In this document: positions 61,008 to 64,000 of the stretch, one piece after another
Position numbering within the stretch: position 1 is the stretch's first letter
How the letters are laid out: every line of letters begins with the position of its first letter
Source: Rhabdobacter roseus
Lineage (GTDB): Bacteria; Bacteroidota; Bacteroidia; Cytophagales; Spirosomataceae
Reading direction: 5' to 3'
Assembly: GCF_014202275.1 (NCBI RefSeq)
Contig: NZ_JACHGF010000015.1
Coordinates: forward strand, 1-64,000
DNA length: 64,000 nucleotides
Translations under genes and position numbers: made by a program
The notes under the pieces: generated by a model
Database searches by the model: none
What the model was told of the DNA's origin: nothing
The model's input: the letters and a program-made list of their open reading frames with translations, nothing else

Positions 61008-63128
61008 CTACCGATCCAGCAACTTATGGTACAACGCCATATAATAGGGCAGCAGAAAAAACGTTCCCTCGTGTTCGGAGTAGCCGTCGCCTTCCGAGGC
61101 GTTGAGGGCAAAACCATCCCGATCCTGCCGAACGTGGGCGCGTTCATCCACCGGCAGGGCCAGGCCGTCGGTACGCCAGCCCATGTCCTCGCTTTGGCCG
61201 GGGGTACCGTCCAGTACTACATCCAGCCGGTGGGTATTGTGCATGGTGTACCCAATCAGGTCCAGGGGTATTTTTTGCAGGTTTTCCAAAATATACGCTG
61301 GGTGGTTGGCGGCCCGGTAATGGGTTTTGACCACGGAGGGCGCGTACAGGTGATTTTCGGGAAACAGGTCGGTGCGGGCAAATGCCTTCTGGTCCACCAG
61401 CCGGGTGAATTCATCGGCCAGGGATTCGTAGATCGTATCCCAGAAAGCATTTTTCTGTTTGCTGATGTGTAACCAGGCATTTTCCAGCGATTGCCGGTAC
61501 ATGAGCAAGAGCGCGGGATCGGTTTCGTATTTCAGAAGTCCGTACAGGCTCATCAGGCACAGGTTGTTGTCCCAGGGCACCACATTCTCAGCCGGGAAGT
61601 ACTCCTTGGGATGAAGCGCGAAAATATGGTACTGGTAGGTATCACGCAGTTTTTTGGCTTCCGCATCATACTTTACGTCGCCCGTAACATGCCGGGCAAC
61701 GTTCAAAAACGAAAGCATCATCATGGAATTCAGGCCGCGTTGGTCGTAGCCGTACACCGAGCTGAAGTACTCCGGCGAAAAATCTCCCCAGCGGGTTACC
61801 TTCCCATCGTGGTCAGTTAGTTTATAGCCGTGTCGTATAAGGTGATCAGTGATGTCGCCCACCACCTGTCTGACCTCCTGCTTCTCCTGCTCGGTTTTGG
61901 CGACCAGGTCATAGTAGATGCCGTAAAAGAAGTAATGACCGGCCAGTTCGTCCGAGCTGGTGTCGATCTTGTAGAGGTACTTGCCATCCTTACTTTTGGG
62001 GAAACGGGGATAAATGTCTTTCCACTGGGGGTCGGTTGCCTGGCGTTTTTTGTTGTACTCCCGTCCGTACTGCTCGTTGACCGGCTCGTGCCAGTCGGCG
62101 GGGATAATGACCCGGGCCGGAAAGCCGGGCTCGTGGGTGATGTCCACCAGCCATTTACAGGCCCGGAAACTACGAATGGCCAGTTCTCTGGCTTTGGCGC
62201 TGCCCGTGGCGGCGTAGCGGAAGGCTTGCGCGGCCCCGTACATGGCGGTGTACATGCCGTCATTGTCAGAGATGGCCACTTGCGAACTTTCGATCTGGAA
62301 CTGCTTTGTTAATTCGTTCTGGGCGATAAAGCCCATGCGGTTGTGGCGGGTTTCTACTTGGTTGGTAAAGTAGTCGGCTTTGGCTTCCAGCGTCATTTCC
62401 CGGGGTTCAATCCGGCTGATGCCCCCGCGGGTAGCGATCCAGGCCGTTCCGTTGGGTTGAACGGCGATGTCCAGCACATGGTCGTTGGGTAGCCACCGCC
62501 GACTGGCCCGGTACCTGAAAAAGTCGTTTTGTGCTACGATAGCCCCCCGCTCCGTCCCGAACCAAACCGTCCCATTCGGCCCGGCGGCGGCGCAGGTAAA
62601 CTTCGTGTAGGGTAGGCCTTCCTTGCCCGTAAACAACCTCCACTGCTTGCCATCCAGGTACCCCACGCCCTCATCGGCCCCAAACCATAGCCGCCCTTGT
62701 GAATCAACGGTTAGCGCCGCTACATTCCGCAGCGACCAGCTGTACCGGCTATCGGCGGGGTATAGCTTTACCGGCTTTTTCCCCTCATACAGGTACAGTC
62801 CCTGATCCGTACCTACCGCCCAGCTGTTTTTGTAGCGAGCCTGGGCGAGTACCCTGGTTCCTTTCGGGACGGGTGCCTTTTCGATATTCCTGACGGGAGA
62901 TTTACCCGTCGCAGGAACCCAGGATTCGTCCTGAAAGGTATACGAGGTACCCTTGGCCTGCGCGGTGAGAGTATTGTCCTTCCAGTAGATCTTATCAACC
63001 GGACCGGCGGGCAGCCCCTGTTCTATGGAGTAGACAGTAGCCACCTCCTGGACAAATTTTCGATCACCTATATTTTGGGCCAATAACGTGGATGAAAAAA
63101 AGAGGCAAACCGGGAGGAGGTACTTCAT
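61008..63128 (-). CDS. Secreted two-component-regulator-propeller protein with C-terminal (alpha/alpha) domain
   Basis: 706 residues, signal peptide MKYLLPVCLFFSSTLLAQ. Residues ~20-260 are beta-propeller repeats of the regulator-propeller type (GRLWFGADEGVGYLDGKQWRLFTGKEGLP; GTVWFGTERGAIVAQ; GTAWIATRGGISRI). From ~270 on is an alpha-helical toroid-like domain (NDGMYTAMYGAAQAFRYAATGSAKARELAIRSFRACKWLVDITHEPGFPARVIIP..YGYDQRGLNSMMMLSFLNVARHVTGD..WRTDGLALPVDERAHVRQDRDGFALNASEGDGYSEHEGTFFLLPYYMALY). No kinase or DNA-binding part. Probably a glycan-binding or glycosidase-like exported protein. Confidence 0.88.
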   Translation of the reverse strand: MKYLLPVCLFFSSTLLAQNIGDRKFVQEVATVYSIEQGLPAGPVDKIYWKDNTLTAQAKGTSYTFQDESWVPATGKSPVRNIEKAPVPKGTRVLAQARYKNSWAVGTDQGLYLYEGKKPVKLYPADSRYSWSLRNVAALTVDSQGRLWFGADEGVGYLDGKQWRLFTGKEGLPYTKFTCAAAGPNGTVWFGTERGAIVAQNDFFRYRASRRWLPNDHVLDIAVQPNGTAWIATRGGISRIEPREMTLEAKADYFTNQVETRHNRMGFIAQNELTKQFQIESSQVAISDNDGMYTAMYGAAQAFRYAATGSAKARELAIRSFRACKWLVDITHEPGFPARVIIPADWHEPVNEQYGREYNKKRQATDPQWKDIYPRFPKSKDGKYLYKIDTSSDELAGHYFFYGIYYDLVAKTEQEKQEVRQVVGDITDHLIRHGYKLTDHDGKVTRWGDFSPEYFSSVYGYDQRGLNSMMMLSFLNVARHVTGDVKYDAEAKKLRDTYQYHIFALHPKEYFPAENVVPWDNNLCLMSLYGLLKYETDPALLLMYRQSLENAWLHISKQKNAFWDTIYESLADEFTRLVDQKAFARTDLFPENHLYAPSVVKTHYRAANHPAYILENLQKIPLDLIGYTMHNTHRLDVVLDGTPGQSEDMGWRTDGLALPVDERAHVRQDRDGFALNASEGDGYSEHEGTFFLLPYYMALYHKLLDR

Positions 63129-63205
63129 GACAAGAAAGGGGATAAGAAAGTGCTAAAAAGGTATATAGGCAATACTACCCTTTTAGAGAAAGAAAGGACT
63201 ACTGA

Positions 63206-63268
63206 GCCGTGGTCACCTTCGTTACTGTCGAGCACTTATCCGGAGATGCCCGGAAATTCCGGGTTGGA
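63206..63268 (-). pseudogene. Decayed second piece of the DUF1080 C-terminus
   Basis: Matches 60883-60968 with a 27-base internal gap and an in-frame stop: minus-strand translation ..PGISG-stop-VLDSNEGDHGSV. It lies 80 bases upstream of the propeller gene start, so the propeller gene is bracketed by DUF1080 remnants. Confidence 0.65.
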
Positions 63269-63340
63269 AATGACGCGTTACTGGAAAGAATGGGGCTGGT
63301 CCCCAAACTATTTCCGGACGAGGTACTTCGCTCAGAAATC

Positions 63341-63424
63341 ATCGGCGCGCGCGTCTACGAGCCGGAGGATTTCGACGAAACCATCGCCCTGGCCGGGCTC
63401 AAGTACCTGCTGGCGTGCCAGTGA
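63341..63424 (+). pseudogene. Decayed 3' end of the alcohol dehydrogenase gene
   Basis: IIGARVYEPEDFDE-IAL-(gap)-AGLKYLLACQ plus stop, about 90% identical in DNA to 58013-58192 but with an internal deletion of about 80 bases near a repeated GCCG. Even the bases after the stop (AGGGGTGtTT) match those after 58192. No promoter or start belongs to it. Confidence 0.8.
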
Positions 63425-63457
63425 AGGGGTGTTTATTGGATTTGCTCTGGTAGGTAC

Positions 63458-63670
63458 CTACCTCTTGGTCAGCTCTGACTCCGATTTAAGTACCTCGTCT
63501 CCGTCTTCTTGTTCAATGAGGTAGGCTGGTTCGTCGTCGGTGGCATTGCGGGTTATTTCGCTGCCTTTGATGGTGCGCGTCACCTTCTTTGTGAATTTCT
63601 CTTGCACTATACCCGTAGCGGTACCTTTTCCCCAGTGCCATTCCACTTTGTCGCCTTGCTGGTAGCTCAT
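63458..63670 (-). CDS. DUF2945 (hypervirulence-associated TUDOR-domain) protein
   Basis: 70 residues from ATG 63670 (the frame is open further upstream). MSYQQGDKVEWHWGKGTATGIVQEKFTKKVTRTIKGSEITRNATDDEPAYLIEQEDGDEVLKS.SEL matches DUF2945 over its whole length. Small cytosolic SH3/Tudor-like protein of unknown role, often near stress genes. Confidence 0.92.
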   Translation of the reverse strand: MSYQQGDKVEWHWGKGTATGIVQEKFTKKVTRTIKGSEITRNATDDEPAYLIEQEDGDEVLKSESELTKR

Positions 63671-63703
63671 CGTCGTGTTTTTTGTAAGAACCTGGCTGCC
63701 CAA

Positions 63704-63741
63704 AAAAAGTTTGACCGACCCTCTAGACGGAGGATCGGTCA
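63704..63741 (-). terminator. Terminator of the right-edge gene
   Basis: TGACCGACCCTC / GAGGATCGGTCA (63712-63723 / 63730-63741, one mismatch), followed on the minus strand by AACTTTTTTTG. It separates the right-edge gene from the DUF2945 gene. Confidence 0.75.
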
Positions 63742-63772
63742 GGGATGAAATGGTACAAAAGGTACTTAACCT

Positions 63773-64000
63773 TTAGCTGGCTAAAAAATTAATCGCCTGT
63801 TTTAGGGTACGTTCATTATGCGTGACGGGATCGGTGTAGGTACGCTCTCCCACTTCGATCGTCACTTCTTTTCCCACCAGTTGCTTCGTGTCTAATTCTC
63901 TCCCCGCTTTTACCTCGATACCGGCTTCCTCAAACAGACTAATAATGGCGGGCATACCCGCCTCTGATTGGTAAAAACGGTGGGTAACGTAGCCTTCGTC
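63773..64000 (-). CDS. C-terminal part of an unidentified protein (runs off the window)
   Basis: 75 codons open to the window end, stop TTA/TAA at 63773-63775. An internal ATG at 63955 exists but the frame continues upstream (..EGYVTHRFYQSEAGMPAII..). Tail reads GKEVTIEVGERTYTDPVTHNERTLKQAINFLAS. Small domain with beta strands; no family recognised with confidence. Confidence 0.65.
   Translation of the reverse strand, partial: DEGYVTHRFYQSEAGMPAIISLFEEAGIEVKAGRELDTKQLVGKEVTIEVGERTYTDPVTHNERTLKQAINFLAS

Noticed and set aside
1-64000. CRISPR arrays, tRNA or rRNA genes, insertion sequences
   Set aside because: No regularly spaced repeats, no cloverleaf or rRNA-like segments, and no transposase or integrase reading frame were found.

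Overview
The window comes from a GC-rich member of the Bacteroidota, most likely a Cytophagales / Spirosoma-like soil or plant-associated bacterium. The evidence is three SusC/SusD pairs, two of them under ECF-sigma/FecR control, type IX secretion (T9SS) C-terminal domains, Bacteroidota-type promoters (TTG-N19/20-TAnnTTTG) and a large pectin-type polysaccharide utilisation locus. A motif centred on GTAC (AAGTACCT / AGGTACTT / GGTACC) is extremely frequent in both genes and spacers, except in a short AT-rich island near the right end.

Layout. 1-3700: two leucine-rich-repeat T9SS surface proteins, the first cut off at its 5' end. Each is followed after about 20 bases by a 45-50 residue peptide gene that matches the lasso-peptide leader rule YxxPxLxxxGxxxxxT. 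3760-11160 (minus strand): an ECF sigma - FecR - SusC - SusD surface-signalling uptake operon. 11500-15070: housekeeping and stress genes (1-Cys peroxiredoxin, GH25 lysozyme, RluF pseudouridine synthase) and an Xre-RES toxin-antitoxin pair. 15387-27946: a second ECF sigma - FecR - SusC - SusD set that runs into a D-glucarate catabolic operon (HpcH/GarL-type aldolase, GntP permease, GarR, UxuA-like protein, GudD). 28020-29687 (minus strand): an IclR regulator and KduD. 29976-58192: a large pectin/uronate locus with SusCD, four GH28, a GH105-like enzyme, a GH115-like enzyme, two clan GH-A enzymes, an (alpha/alpha)-barrel protein of unknown role, two SGNH/SASA esterases, a Na+ symporter, two dehydrogenases, an RraA-like protein, a heparinase II/III-like lyase and a VOC protein.

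58200-60780 is an AT-rich island almost free of the GTAC motif. It holds what looks like a single secreted protein gene split by a shift at an A8 run. It is followed by a propeller-protein gene (61008-63128) bracketed by decayed pieces of a DUF1080 gene and of the alcohol dehydrogenase at 57179. A DUF2945 gene and a partial gene close the window.

How the genes work together (inference from families): outer-membrane SusCD pairs import pectic oligosaccharides or aldarates. GH28, GH105, GH115-like, GH-A and heparinase-like enzymes and esterases trim them. The symporter and GntP carry the sugar acids inward. KduD, the dehydrogenases and the GudD-GarL-GarR route would convert uronates and aldarates to pyruvate and glycerate.

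The least explained elements are the two orphan lasso-type leader peptides, the GTAC motif and the 3'-end hairpins built from it, the matching two-hairpin leaders between fecR and susC, and the split AT-rich gene.
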